The position numbers and the translations under genes are program-made. From Takakia lepidozioides (lineage: Eukaryota; Streptophyta; Takakiopsida; Takakiales; Takakiaceae): a DNA stretch of 60,000 nt. The notes beneath the pieces are model-generated. The model ran no database searches. It saw only the letters and a program-made list of their open reading frames with translations, and was not told the origin of the DNA. Location: contig CM060734.1 in the NCBI GenBank assembly GCA_030704615.1, positions 45,154,042 through 45,214,041 on the forward strand. Direction: 5' to 3'. Shown here one piece after another: positions 33,697-46,639 of this stretch; positions within the stretch are counted from its first letter, which is position 1, and every line of letters begins with the position of its first letter.

Positions 33697-36600
33697 TCAG
33701 TTTTTTCGCGAGGGCCTACGAGCCATTTGACCCTGGGTATCTGGAATTGGAGTAAGAATTTGCCCATCTTCAGTCATATAATAACAGTTGTAATTGATCC
33801 GAGTCACCAGGTCTGCTAGATGTGGAAAATGCCCCACATTGAGTCTGAAGGAGAGCACCTGCAAATATGAAAGATCCACAATAACCACATGAAGAGAGGC
33901 CTTTTAAGACTACAGCAGCAACCTCAAATACACGTTACAATGGGCTTCTTATTGAGGCACCCCCGAGAGGCGGCCCCGCTAGAGAGTGGCTCTTATTTAC
34001 GCTGGCCTCGGTTAGAGTCTTCTCTCTCTATAATGGAGTTCATTGTAATATTGCTTGTCAAGCCACGGCTGGACCGTACTTTCCATGCTGGAATCAGAGG
34101 GGGGAGTGCAAGAGAGGAATTTGGGGATTGACAGGCACTGGCATCAATATTACATGAGAAAGTTTACCCGTAAAAGGAAGACCACGCACTCATCGAACTG
34201 GCGTTCCACACGTTCGATCTCAAGCTGGCACCTGGCAGTTATGCCAGGGGCAGCAACGCCATCACAGAGAGTCCGCTGGATTGAGTAGTAGTCCAGTGCA
34301 AGCCCAAGGATAGTCTTCACACGACCTGCTATTAGTGTCCACTGGTCCAACCGGCACCCAAAACTGCTGTGAGAAGGGGCTCACCACTCTGTTATTTGTG
34401 GCCAAAGATCCTGTTGCTGATTTGGGAAACAGGGGAGATGCGAGGGAGACAAGATAGGAGAAGAGAATAGAGGCCATGATTATCATGGATCCAGCCCTGA
34501 CTTTACCTTTGAAAAACGAATTTTACTCTGACCTTCTATGCTCAAAATAGTCCTCTAGCATAGGGCCGACTTTCTTTCTGACAGGCAAACATCTTAGGCA
34601 AAATGTCAAACACCAGAAACCAACTCATCAGCAGCCTTGTGATAGAATATTAGGACAAAACAAAGATCAACGGTAACCATCTCTAGATAGTCCACCTCCT
34701 TTGTCTATCTACCTGATTTAGTGAATTACAAGCAGAATCAAACACTTACTGCTGGTTACTGACTAGTCTTAAACTAACTTCTTATGTGATAGCTTACCAA
34801 CTTGTCTGGAGCAACGAGACACTGGCGCTGAATCGACACCAGGTAGGAGTCATGACAGGCGATGACTTCATCGAGGGAACCTGCAGCTGCCATACCCTCA
34901 GACAGCTCCATCCATGCACTATACAGCACCTGTTTCAACCCGAAGAGCACAATAATACTCAAGTGAGAATAACCAAGTATGAGAAGTAGAGGAAAATCTG
35001 GTCGTAAAGAAAAACTTAAGACCTGGACTTCCTTAGAGGAATTCAATGGATTCAATGTTCTAATAATGAGGTCTGCATAGTACCCATGCAAAAGAGCCAG
35101 TTTATACTGCTCGCTCTCTCAGTGGTACATGAATGCAAGAAAGGCTTGTGGGCAGATAAATGGTATCCAAGAACCCAATCACTACGTCACAGAGGTCCTA
35201 CCCGATCCATGACGTACTGGTGCAAAGTGTTGACAAAGTGCATTAACTTTTGCTGCAGCAGCAGCCGCTGCTTATGATGGGCTGCATCCCCACCACCATT
35301 CTGTAGAGCAAGCAAAACTTACCTTTAGTCAACATACAACCAACTATCAAATAGCAATAAACCGTGGAGGGAACCTGCTCATGAAAACTTAAGGAGACCT
35401 GCACCTCGAATCTTTGAAATGTAAGTCTGTTTGAACCCCATATGTAAAGCTGATGGCCAGTATGCCGTGAGGACTAGGCGTGCTTAGGACAGCAAGGCAC
35501 AACCAGTACAAACCTTCCAGGTCCAGCGGCAGGCTTTGTCAAGGGCATGCTTCGCACGTTTCACTTTCATCAAGAAGGCCATCACCTGCCACTCACAGAA
35601 GGATCAGATCAAATCCACAGTAATTCTACCTTTATGGACTTAACAATAACAGCTCTTTCAATCTAGGTGTAGAGCACATTCTATGGCACGCAAGTGGGAA
35701 GCAAGAACAGTCCATACCTGGTTGTATTTTTTGATGGCATTGCTGTCGATGATCAGCTCAAGTGGCCACGCCACCTGCCAGATTATGAACACCTTGAGGT
35801 AAGAAGCTAAAGGAAAACATACGTAGCTGCAGTTGCTCAGTTTGTCACAGTGTAAGAGTATGTCATAGTTAAAGTCGATGAGTACCGAAAGTGGGCATAA
35901 CGCAGGAGGTTTGGGCAAATTACTGTTGGCTTTCTGTAGTCAGTGAAGCATTGAGGTGGTTGTTTGCAGTCATGTTTCATGTAGTGGCTCAGTTGTTCTT
36001 TCTGTTTCAGTATCCGTCTTAGAAGCTTTTGACCTGCTGCTGAGGGAAGGGGTCCATCACTTGTGGTTACATACAACTGTGATGCCAAGAGTGTGTATGT
36101 TATCCTTTCGAGGGTTGAAGCCAACATGATCTGTTATCTTGGGATAGGTGAAGATTCTGGGGACCTTTCTAGAATAGATGATTTATTCTGTGAATCTCAG
36201 GAGCTTTAGATGGTGTCACAGGAAATTCACTTACTGTGACACAGCTGACTGATGCTGTCACGGGAACAGCTAAAGGGTATCCAACTTTGGCTCTACACTA
36301 TCTTGTGGGCTCTTAGTAGCAATAGTCTGAAAACCTGAAATTCTTGGAGAACATATACATCTGTTGCAAGTTCATCATAGCAAAGAAAGTTTGCAGGTGC
36401 GACAAGTTTGCCTTGTAGACAAAGCGCATTGAGTCAAGAGTGTCGATGCCAGATGTTGGACTGCGACCAGTGATCTGAAGAGGAAGGGGGCTTGAACCTC
36501 TTGGTGGACTTCCTGGATTGGGTGACCGTGGCTCCACCGTGACCACCAGCGAGTCGAGTGCAGGCAAAGACATACCATGGGAGGAGCTTCGGACAGACTC

Positions 36601-39600
36601 CTGCAGGAGCCCAAAGAACAAGAAAAATGCATTAGAAAATGGCAGACCCATTTCTTAACATAGCCTGAGATACTGCAAAAAATACGGCCTGGTGAACTTA
36701 GAGAGAATCGTTTCATGCCCTTCCATATTCTCTACCACCTCTGCCAATTTCCAGTAGTAGTGGTACCCGCTTGTTCAAGGTCATTCAAGTTTTTCTTGGG
36801 AGAGTGGGAAAAACAGGAGCAGCGCCAAGGATTCAATGAAGCAGATGACGGTCGTGATATAGGTGGAGAAATAGCAGATGGCAGACCTGGAGCATGGTGT
36901 TAAGCTCATAGAAATCATCCCACGGTTCTCCTCGATCAAGTTTGTTGAACAAGACTGATGCAAATTGCTGAAGCAAATCCCCTGAACATCCAATGCAATC
37001 CACTGTGTCGTGATAAAGATAAGGAGACTGATCCTCCAAGAAGCAAGTAAGAGACAAGGTGGACTTCTGCCGAGCAAGCATATATTATGGTGTCTCTTCA
37101 ACCTCAAGGGGCTACTGCCTTACATTTGAAAGGTGGACACCTTAGGACAGATGAATATTTAAACCTTAAGGTTCAGGAGACAGTGTACGAAGCACTGAGA
37201 GGGACAATACAAGTGCGGTAAAGATTGAATCTAAAGAGCTGTATGAGATAATGTGTCCAGAGTGTCTCATTCCTCATTATAAAATCAAATTAGTGTCAAT
37301 ATACGAAATACAGTGCATCGGATTGAGAAAGCAAAATAAAAGTAGCTCTACCAGAGCCCACTAGATAGATTGCACGTAGCAGGGCCAGCTCTTCCATAAG
37401 CCGCCACTCCCCCATCAACCTCTCCAACAGTTGCAGACTTACCGCATGTACCTGCCATCACCAACATCGAGTTTGCACTTAGACTTTGATTACCAGAAAG
37501 GAAATACAGAAACTTAAAAAGCATCCATAGGACAGTGGAACAACAAGAAATAAAGAAACCCTATTAACTGAAAAGATAGATGCAGGATGGGGAGCACTGT
37601 GGCCATGCAGTAAGAGGGGAATGGCTAGTCCCTCACTTAAGGTAAGGACAACAGAGAAAAATTACTGAAAAAACAGGCCTCATTTAAAGGACCATAATGT
37701 CAAAATCAATATAAGAGGAAATGAAATGGTACTTTATAACGTCCGCGGAAAGCTCATAGAGCTTATGGGACAAAATGGAAGCATGAGAGAGGAACAAGTC
37801 CAGAAACCACAATTAATGTTCTAGCGAATGTCGAAGGGTGAAGGCCTCGTGCAGGTAGGCTGCCAAGCATTTTTTATCCTCATAGTGGAAGACATCAGTG
37901 AGAGTTTGGGTTCCACTGAATAAACAGTGGAATCTCCCACGGATCTCGTAGTATAGAGGGCAGTAGAAGAAGTGTTCTTCAGTTTCGATTTCCTGGCTGC
38001 GCCCTATGCAAGCTGGACATAGGCGGTCCTCCCGTTGCAGGTTTTCCCATCTGCCAGTCTCTATCCGTAGGTTGTGGGAACCCACCCTGAACCGCCCCAA
38101 TGCCCTCAGGAGGGAAGGAGATAAGGATGCTGAAAGGTAATTTGGTCTCAAGATTCTATTGTCGCGGAGCACCAAGAATGTCTCTCAGCTTTGTTGTGAG
38201 ATTGGGCAGCTTCCAAGTTCTCTGGACATGTAATTCCATAAGCTCTCTCCTAATGAGTCTGTTGCGGTCATGTCTGGACGTGATGTCCACCTCATCTGGA
38301 TTCATTGGTAATAGGAAAGCAGTAGAAAGTCCAATACGTTGAAATAAACTGTCCACTCGAGCATACCAGGAGTTCCTGAAACCTGCAGCTTTGAGCCTCA
38401 TAGATGTTGTGAGGGCCCTTGCCACGAGCCCCTTGGGTGGAAGGGCCTGTAAGGAAGAAATGAAATGAAATGGTACTTCATATCGTCCGCGGAAAGAAAG
38501 GCACAAAGAGCTTAAGGGTACAAAACAAATAACTGAAAGGAAAAAAGAAACTTTGTAATCTCCGGAAGGGGAAGAAGAAGAGACCCGTCTTTGGATGGAA
38601 GAGATAAGGCACTCTTGCACCAGAACTTCCGGGGATGGTGTGGCCTCAAACTCCGCCTGTTGCAGCCATTCCAGCATTTGAGCAGCCACTTGGTTCTGCT
38701 GGTGTGGAGCTGCTATCTCTGAAGCCGGCTTTCCATCCTATGCATCCAAACAATGCTCTTGTGAAATGCTTGTATCACATTCGACACAAGACTGCCATTT
38801 AATGACAGATTCTTAGGAGACAACACTGGTGTCAGAACCCTCTGTTCTACTTCAACCACTCATTAGGTTGGTCTTTCATTACACTGACCAGTATTTTATC
38901 ATTCGACCGGTAAAATCTGTCCAACCTTCCCAGTATTTGATAAGGCACTGATTGTAGTATCCCATCCTTGCTGCCTTGTATAATTCCACCAAGCGCAGTT
39001 GTAGAAGAGTGTAATTGCTGATGAAGCTACATACACCTTCCAGCATGTATGTAATCAGATTCGAGGAAGATCTATCTATCTGACCGGAGAACATGTACTG
39101 CTACTTGGTTAATAAGAAACAGTGTCGCTGGTCCGCAAAGCTTCCCCTCTTCTTTTTGGTAACTATGGGGAAATAACATCATTAACTACATGAGCAAGAC
39201 ATTCATACCCAAAAGGAAGGCAACACAGTTGGGTAGGGCAGCAGGCGTTCCATCGCTGACACATCCTCTCTCATGTGGAGAGCCAGGAGATTGCCACACC
39301 CTCGACCATGACTGTAATTTGTGCCACCAGGTTTTGGTCCTGTGACAAGTCTAACCTCCCCACCATTTATGTTGCCATCCTGACCACTGGCAGTGTCTGT
39401 GTGGGCTCCATCACCAAAGCCTTCCAGTGAACCCCAACCAGCGTCCTCTTCAACACCTAAGTAAGTGTCTGCAGCACTCTCTTCTCCAGGAAATATGGTT
39501 TCTCGAAGCTGGGAGTCATTCAGAGGGGAAAGCTGGCTGTACCCTCGCAGATTTAGCTGCACCTGCCAAGAATCTTCCAGAGGTTTTGCCAGTTTGCATT

Positions 39601-42600
39601 TTGAGATAAACGCAGCTCTCAACTCTTCAAAGGTTTTTTTTGTGACATCTTCATTGACGCTCTTGGACATTGAGTTGTCCATCAAACCAGTCAAGCCATA
39701 GAGCCCAAAAGAACCCTTTGCTGACACAACCTTGATTTCTGCAGGATGCTTTCCTAATGGAGCCTCTGCTGAAGAATTTTGTGTTTCCTGGCCCTCCATG
39801 CCAGATGTATCCAGCATTACATGAATGGAATGGTCAAGACTTAAGTAGTTCCCATCTGGTCCACAAAAATAACCTGCTTCGTGCAAAGCATATTGCTGCC
39901 CATTGTGGCCTTGCTCTGTTGTCCTCTCTCCCCTCCATATGTAGCCTTCCTTTTTTTGTCTTGATTTCCCTCCCTCACTTTCACCACATGTTTCCATGGA
40001 ATTGCCCGGATTGAGTGATGGCTCCAATGCCAAAGACCATGTTGTTTTCCCATTAGGGCAAGGAATTGCACAGACATCGGGCATGTCTTGTGCCAACAGT
40101 CTTTTAGAAGAAATGCAGAACTCCTCAAAAAGAGAGGCTTGTGGATGGCAGTGCTCAAGGCCCTCTTCTTCTGTTGCTTGCTCCTCGGTCCAGTTAGATG
40201 AGCTTGCATGCTTGAGGACTGGTGTTGAGGACAGGACACCCATAGCCAAAGATACCTACTTCACAGTCCAAAATAATGACTTTCAATCAATTCTGATTTC
40301 ACAATCGAACAGCTTATATCCTCCCTTCACTGCCAGTGGAGTCAGACATTGTGTTAAAGAGGGCTAGATTTGCAGTCTAGTATCAGCTGTTTGCTGTGTA
40401 GCAACATATATGCCTGCCTAGAACTAAATACTCAACTCTACATCCCTCCTCCCCAATGGCCACTAGAAAAAACTACTTTTTACCTCAGCTGGATGCCTCT
40501 TTCCCAGCACATTCATGGAGGGAGAAAAGGGAGTCGCTGGAAAGGATGGGGAAGACATGGATGCATGTGAACTGTAAAAGCCTCCCTTTGGTTGTTCTTT
40601 CTCTTTTCGTATGTGTTGTAGCAGCTGGAGTGACTTGCCGGCAGACAATACAGCCTTGGCCAGAGACTGCAAGAAAGTGGGGCATATGAGCTTCTCTGGG
40701 TCAACCCCATAGTCTCCCTTGTTTGAAACCGTGGACTTTTGCTCAAAACCACCTGCACCTGCGTGTCCAGCATATCAAAACTGAGCAAACTAAATAACTC
40801 GGCTGCATCTAAGAAGCATCAGTAACAATTGGTCATGATACAAAGGAACCAACATCTGCAGCCAAAAGTTCTGATCAACACACTAATGAATTAGAAGGTA
40901 GGGGCAGTCTCTAAGCTATGTTATTGATGGTGATATTTGCAATATAAAGAACTGCTATTTAAGAGGCAAGATGTGCTCTGCTGGATGACGTCAAGATATG
41001 ATATAAAAGGACGTCTCTCCATGTGGGTATCATGGATAGCCCACAATTTTGAGGCCCTAGTACGTCATAAACAGAGTTTACCAGCTTGGAGGCCTAAATA
41101 TTTATGGAGCTATCATCTTAAAACATACCAAGTGATTCAGCATCTTATTGCTGCCAAAAACAAAATGTGGACGCGTTGCCGAAGCAAGCATAAATTATGG
41201 TGGCACTTGACCCCGAAGGGCTAGTGCCTTCCGGTGGGAAGGTGGACACCTTTATGACATCCAACATGTGGTTTGAACCCACAACCTCTAATGGAGAGGC
41301 ATGTGCACTTGCCACTGGGCTAAAGTTGGTTGTACTTATTGCTACCAGAAGAGCACCATTTTTGTCGACAGGAAGATTCAAGAATGACATATATTAATGT
41401 CATATTCACCACTCTACTCGTACCTTCAGGGTTGTGCCCATTTCGCTTGGGACTGCCACTTTCCAACAACAAGGGCTGTCCCTTTAGCATTGACTCGCTT
41501 AAATTCACCGATTCCCGCAAATTTATGGCAAACCGATGGCGCAGTTGGTAACCGTGCTGCCAAAATGCAGCATCCTCAATTGGGACAAGGCTGTTTGCAT
41601 AGAAAAACAGCTGGCATCCAGTAGATACCCAGAAGCTGTTGATCAGATTCCATTCCAACAAATTCCATTATGCTGTGTCTATGAGGCTCCAACACATGAC
41701 AATGCATCATATTACAACAAACTACAGGATAGCCAATTTCCCGACCATCGCACATCATCCACCAGAGGAGATAGCTTTGCAAGGAATGGCATCACTGACA
41801 TATCGATTCATTCATCTGATTTCATGCATTACTGTTAGAAAGCTTCAGAGACAACCTTTCCATCGAACCACAGGTAAGGTCCTTTACCTCGCCAGATGGG
41901 TCGTTAAGAGTGCCTTCTTGTAGCCAGGCATCCAAGCCCTTGGTCAGTGGTCGTAACGTGGCTACAAATAGTAGCAATAGAGTGCGATATGCTTCTTCCT
42001 GTTTCCCAGAGGTTTAGTCATGACAAACATCCAACATACCCTTCCACTACTTTAGAGTGACACTATCGAAGCACTTTGCTTGTGAGATTCAACTCCTGTC
42101 TCAAGAAGAACACTTGAAAAGCTGGCTTTCAGCACATATGGGCTCCAGATTCATAGAATATGAACATGCTTGTGTCCTTGTGGCAGGTCTGTCAGAGAGG
42201 GGAAAGGGTTCTGTTGGGGTCTCTAAGTTGAGGAGGACATTATGTTGTTAAGCTTCATGAACCAGCTGTGGCGATGCGTAGGAATATGCCTCTTGTAGAG
42301 ATAGTGTGTTAAATCAACAGATAGCTACAGCACACCTTGATGGCAAGCAATGAGCATTCTTATGCAACCATCTTCGGGCTTGAAGGATTAGATCTGTGGG
42401 ACAGTCACTTACTGAGGTAATTTGTTTGTTTGCACTACTCTCTCATTGAAATCAATGAGAATGAGGTCTTTGTGGTAACCAAGCGGGCAGCTCTCAACCT
42501 TGCATACCACCACCGTTCCAAGACTCCCGAGAAGCCCAGTTGTCTTCTGGAGCTGACAGGACAGGATCTAATTGGGCTTCCACTGCAATCGCCATTGACA

Positions 42601-45600
42601 GCCCACCCAGTCATATATGCACTACCCATGCTTACCATTTCTACGGACAAAGGCACAGGGATGTGACTAGTGTCCCAAGTGATGCACTGGATGACTATAT
42701 GGCACTTAAGGATCTGAAGTCAAAGCCAGCACTTCGTCAGAAATACAAGGTGAAGGATGAATGGGTACTGTCATTTGAGCTCATTCCCATCATCAACATT
42801 CCTGGGTTTGGAGATAGGGCAGCAGAGAAGGTGTGGGTGGATCTGAGAATTCAGAGCCAGAACGAGAAAGACAAGCTTGCTGAAGCCAAAAGACTCCCTT
42901 ATCTTGTTTTACAGAGGGAACAATGCTGGTTGGGGAGCACGCAGGTTGCAAGGTCCAGGATGCAAAGCCAGTGATACAAAAGATGCTGGAGGATGCAGGG
43001 TTGGCTCTGAAGTACAGTGAACCAGAGAAGAACGTGATGTCCAGGTCAGGTGATGAATGTGTTGTTGCTCTCACTGATCAGTGGTACCTGCTAGCTGAGG
43101 AATGCCTTGCTGTATGGCTGCACAATGATGAGACCTGCCATGGTTTTGAACACATCGTGGGATGGCTCAACCAGTGGGCATGCTTGAGATCATTTGGTCT
43201 GGGGCGCGGCTCCCATGGGATCCCCAGTTCCTCATTGAGTCACTCTCAGATTGTACTATTTACATGGCTTACTACACGGTTGCTCATATCCTTCAGGGTG
43301 GAGAATTGTATGGCAAGGGAGATGGTGCCGTGAAACCAGAGCAGCTGAGTCACAACGTGTGGGACTACATATTCCTAGATGGACCCCATGCCTGATACTG
43401 TCATTCCTGCTAATCTCCTGCATGAAATGAGGGACGAGTTTGAATGATGGTACCCAGTTGACCTGCGGGTATCTGGAAAGGATCTTATTCAGAACCATTT
43501 GACCTTCTGTGTTTACAATCACACTGCCATGTTGGCCTCATGGATTTGCAATGGACATCTCATGCTTAACAGTGAGAAGATGTCTAAATCCACTAGCAAC
43601 TTTTTGACAATCCTCTCTGCCATTGATTTATTTTCAGCTGATACCACACAATTTGCGTTAGCTGATGCTGGAGATGGCATGGACGAAGCCAACTTTGTGT
43701 TCGAGACAGCGAACTCAGCCATTCTGCGTCTGACCAAAGAGTTGACATGGATGAAGCAAGTGATAGCTGCAGATTCATCCCTACGGACAGAAGCTGTTGC
43801 TACATTTGCTGACCGGGTATTTGAGAATGAGATAAATATTGCATTAAAGATGACAGAGGATAGTTACAACTCCATGATGTTCCGGGAGGCGCTCAAGACG
43901 GGGTTTTTTATCTCCAAACAGCATATGATGAATACAGGCTTATGTGTGGGCTGAGATATTCAGGAGAGAGGGATTTGCAGTCAAAGCGGGCTGGCCTTCA
44001 GCCAGCCCTCCCGACTTCACACTTCAACGTGCCAACAAGTACTTACAGGACATAATCATAAGTTTGAGAAAAGTACTGCAAAAGCAATCAGCACCCAAGA
44101 AAGCAAAGTTGCACAGTGGTATGGAAGACAGGCAGACACCAGATAGCTGAATGTGCTGAAGGTGGATGCAAATTCAGAACCCAAACACAGGCACAGCTCA
44201 GCTAGAGAGTCACTCAGGTCAGTCAGATGTCATACCACTCTTGTTCCACCAGATGTGCACACAAAGATATCTAACTAGTGGGAGCAATGCCTACCTCGCC
44301 ATCCTGAAGAAGGCAAATCTCATTAAGCTGCTCGTAAAGAGATGACAAAATATGTGATGCCAATTCTGCCCCATTCGAAGCAGGGACAAATAGCTGGTCA
44401 GGATCAGGAACAGCATGCTGAACTACAGTCTGGAGGAACTCAGCCCCTGCAAAAACCCTGCCCTCCCATGTGAAACAATTTAAAGATAAAATAAAAGCAC
44501 AGGCTGTGTGCTATGTCTACATGCAACCTCCATGACGTCTAAGAAGGGCTAGTTTGCCAGAGAGGGATGTTTCAAAAGAAGTTCGACATAATGAGTCATG
44601 ATGTCTGATGAAAATTTGAAGGCACACATCTGATGAAAATTCAAAGCAACACAGCTCTAATCCTGACTCATCCAAATACAATTGACCTAAAGAAACTGGA
44701 TCCTAAAGACTTCAGGAGAAATATGGATGTTGTAAGTAGACATTTTGAAGTTCAAATCAAATAGGTCCCAAAGAGCAGAAAATTTTGACACAAAGCTCCT
44801 TGAGGCTAAGATTCAATTCCATGGACAAGTCCATAATTAAAGGAGCACTGCAGACGGCCCTGTTTTAATAAGGAAACCAATTGGCACAAGACAGAGATAC
44901 CTACCATGTGTGTATCTTGTAGTGATATCAACAGGTGCATTTATCAAAGCAGGTCCACCCTCCCTGCAGCTATTCTCACAGCGAATATACAAAATAAAAA
45001 ATCATTTGCAACATTCTGACCAGAAAACACTTGAGAGTGACGGTTACCATGACATGCTTGCCAAGAGGCTCAAGAGGGTTACAGTAGTTCCAGCTCCACC
45101 CATCACCGCCTCCAGCTCCTTATCCAGTGCAGCCTTGCGTAAGAACTGTGTTTATGCCAACAGAGTCACATCATGAACGCAGCAATCCTTGTGGCTCTTA
45201 TGATGTACTGTTTAGCTCTAGATATTTTTGATAGCAGATTTTGCACAGATTGTTCAGTATCTTGTCATAATTGAAAGTTAGCTGCTTAAATTCACAGGGA
45301 AATTGTATCACTCAAGGCTTTAAAGATGGGGTACGGTTTTGTACTTGCCGTAAAATTTGACGTGCTTGATATTGAGGGTTGTGCGAGTGGCTAGGGTGTA
45401 ACGAAGAATCTAGAACTTAACTCTTCCCAACTTTCCTTATACTTCAGCAACTAAATCAAACCTAAATGGACAAAGACCAGTCTGTTGAGATGAAATGGCT
45501 AATTATTTCTCTTGTAAGGCATTGATACGAAAAGAGCTGAATTTTGTGCACAATATGAAAGAAAGGGCCAGGAACTGTATACATACTGAGAAATTCCGTA

Positions 45601-46619
45601 AGATAGTTTGTGCAAAGCCAGTGGCCTCTCAAGGTTTGGGTCTCCCGGCTAGTGCATTGCAATTGTAGGCATTCCAGGAAGGATAAAATAAACTGAGCAG
45701 GTTCCGTTCGATATTCCATTAACTAGAGTTCCAGAGTACAGAGGAGATATGGAGTAGGCTCAAGTCATATCTGAACTCCTGGTTGGCCGTGGGGTCTCTT
45801 GATACAGAGTAGTAGGGTCCTACCCAGCCCAAGCCCCAAGACCATGACATTTGCAAAAGCTGGCCGCAGTAAGAAAACAGAATAAATGGAACCACCCTAC
45901 CAATCGAACCTACCACAAGTCGCATGGCCACAGCGTTTGCAAAAGCCTCGAGCGTTGGAAAGGCTTGAGGCCGGAATTTCAGCCAGCTCCCAGTGGTTTC
46001 CTCTGCTACCCTCTTCACAAACGCGTCCACTCTTCGCAATCTTGTTGCTGCAGCAATGAATGGCACCAGCAGATTGGTGAGGCTGGACATTGACAGATGA
46101 GTGACATGGATCCCAGATTCAATGTAGAACTGCTGTCCCGTTGTATCCCATCGAAAGTGCTCACTGGCGAACCCCTGAAGCATATAAAGTACATCCTTGA
46201 CCTGATATCGACAAAATCCCACAAGAAAAACTTGAATGGTTAGAAAACCAGGATAAAGCCACCAATAACTTCGAACACTCTGTTTCCACAATACCAATCA
46301 AGAGGGCCAAACAGGGCGTCGACAACAACATCAAACAAATTATCCTGTTCCATCTGCTAATTCTCCGCCTGCGATGTTTAGGACCCCAAAGTTACACTCA
46401 ACATACTACTATCCGAATTTACTTCTGAAGTTGGTACTTGGATAGAAATGTAGCTGAAATCGAATCTATGCAAAACAGTATGCGTGTTGACAGTACCAGG
46501 GAGGCTTCAGTGGTTTGATGCCACCGCTTTGGAGCAAAGAACGGTAGACTGTTCGCCCGAATTCGACTAATCCGGTCTATCAGGGAGCCCACTCCCTCGT
46601 GGCCTGTTTGACTCGCCAT
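33697..46619 (-). CDS. GCP6: Gamma-tubulin complex component 6 (GCP6), 19 exons
   Basis: GCP6 is a ring-complex protein that nucleates microtubules at gamma-tubulin sites. Exons: 46619-46497, 46201-45914, 45145-45048, 44963-44905, 44446-44295, 41998-41888, 41610-41424, 40758-40484, 40255-39209, 38716-38585, 37451-37352, 36981-36887, 36600-36412, 35774-35718, 35585-35514, 35300-35202, 34929-34798, 34341-34168, 33858-33697. All phases agree and give about 1183 residues, close to plant GCP6 as I recall it (about 1200). The N-terminal GRIP region (~40-420) includes [20 protein letters not shown] and [18 protein letters not shown] long GCP6-specific insert follows (~430-780). The C-terminal GRIP region has [76 protein letters not shown] and [19 protein letters not shown]. 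Intron 13 uses a GC donor. Introns hold LINE-A, SINEs and a leucyl-tRNA synthetase pseudogene. It is divergent from the DZIP1-like gene. Confidence 0.95.
36408..36412 (-). other. GC-AG intron donor in GCP6
   Basis: Exon 13 ends FVYK with AAG|GCAAAC, and the next exon starts GTGGCGTGGCC after a normal CAG acceptor. Only this junction restores the conserved FVYK-VAWPLEL block in frame; nearby GT donors break the phase. GC donors are a minor but established splice class. Confidence 0.75.
37060..37145 (-). mobile_element. SINE body fragment (GCP6 intron 11)
   Basis: On the - strand AAGGTGTCCACCTT and CACCATAAT.TATGCTTGC match the body of the SINE at 41160-41335 in the same order. The tRNA-like head is missing or too diverged to recognise. 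Confidence 0.6.
37718..38453 (-). mobile_element. LINE-A copy with intact zinc motif
   Basis: This is the best LINE-A 3' half in the window. On the - strand it starts at [20 protein letters not shown] and passes [15 protein letters not shown]. It then has the C-terminal zinc motif CPAC...[14 protein letters not shown] and [20 protein letters not shown]. It continues into the shared 3' UTR and the ATTTC tail near 37720. One frame shift separates the two halves. Its 5' end directly abuts the tail of another LINE-A stub. It lies in the GCP6 intron between exons 10 and 11, in the gene's own orientation. Confidence 0.85.
38454..38550 (-). mobile_element. LINE-A 3' UTR stub
   Basis: Only the last ~90 bp of LINE-A are present (AGCTCTTTGTGCC..., TCCGCGG, TACCATTTCATTTCATTTC on the - strand). 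It lies within about 40-60 bp of the GCP6 exon-10 donor at 38584, and its tail is immediately followed by the LINE-A copy at 37718-38453. Confidence 0.75.
41165..41335 (-). mobile_element. tRNA-derived SINE (GCP6 intron 7)
   Basis: On the - strand the A box TAGCCCAGTGG (41322-41312) and B box GGTTCAAACCA (41278-41268) form a tRNA-like head. It is followed by a body with AAGGTGTCCACCTTCCCACC and CACCATAATTTATGCTTGCT. The body recurs at 37060-37145, which supports a dispersed SINE family rather than a tRNA gene. Confidence 0.75.
42430..44150 (+). pseudogene. Cytosolic leucyl-tRNA synthetase pseudogene, antisense in GCP6 intron 5
   Basis: Leucyl-tRNA synthetase charges tRNA-Leu. This copy lacks the N-terminal catalytic half with its HIGH motif and starts inside the CP1 editing domain ([29 protein letters not shown]). 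It then runs through [53 protein letters not shown], a complete KMSKS motif ([12 protein letters not shown]), [20 protein letters not shown] and ANKYLQD. At least five frame changes occur, an internal stop lies near 43396, and about 30 residues are missing near 43950. The C-terminal appended domain is mostly absent. No introns interrupt the match, consistent with a 5'-truncated retrocopy, but no poly-A tail is visible and the parent's intron content is unknown. It cannot make a working enzyme. Confidence 0.9.
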
Positions 46620-46639
46620 TTGCACCAACAGCACCACCT

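Noticed and set aside
38156-38689. A 177-residue protein
   Set aside because: It is a chimera: GCP6 exon 10, intron, a LINE-A stub and part of a second LINE-A copy in one open frame.
39427-40367. Several + strand open frames
   Set aside because: They are antisense shadows of the large GCP6 exon 9.
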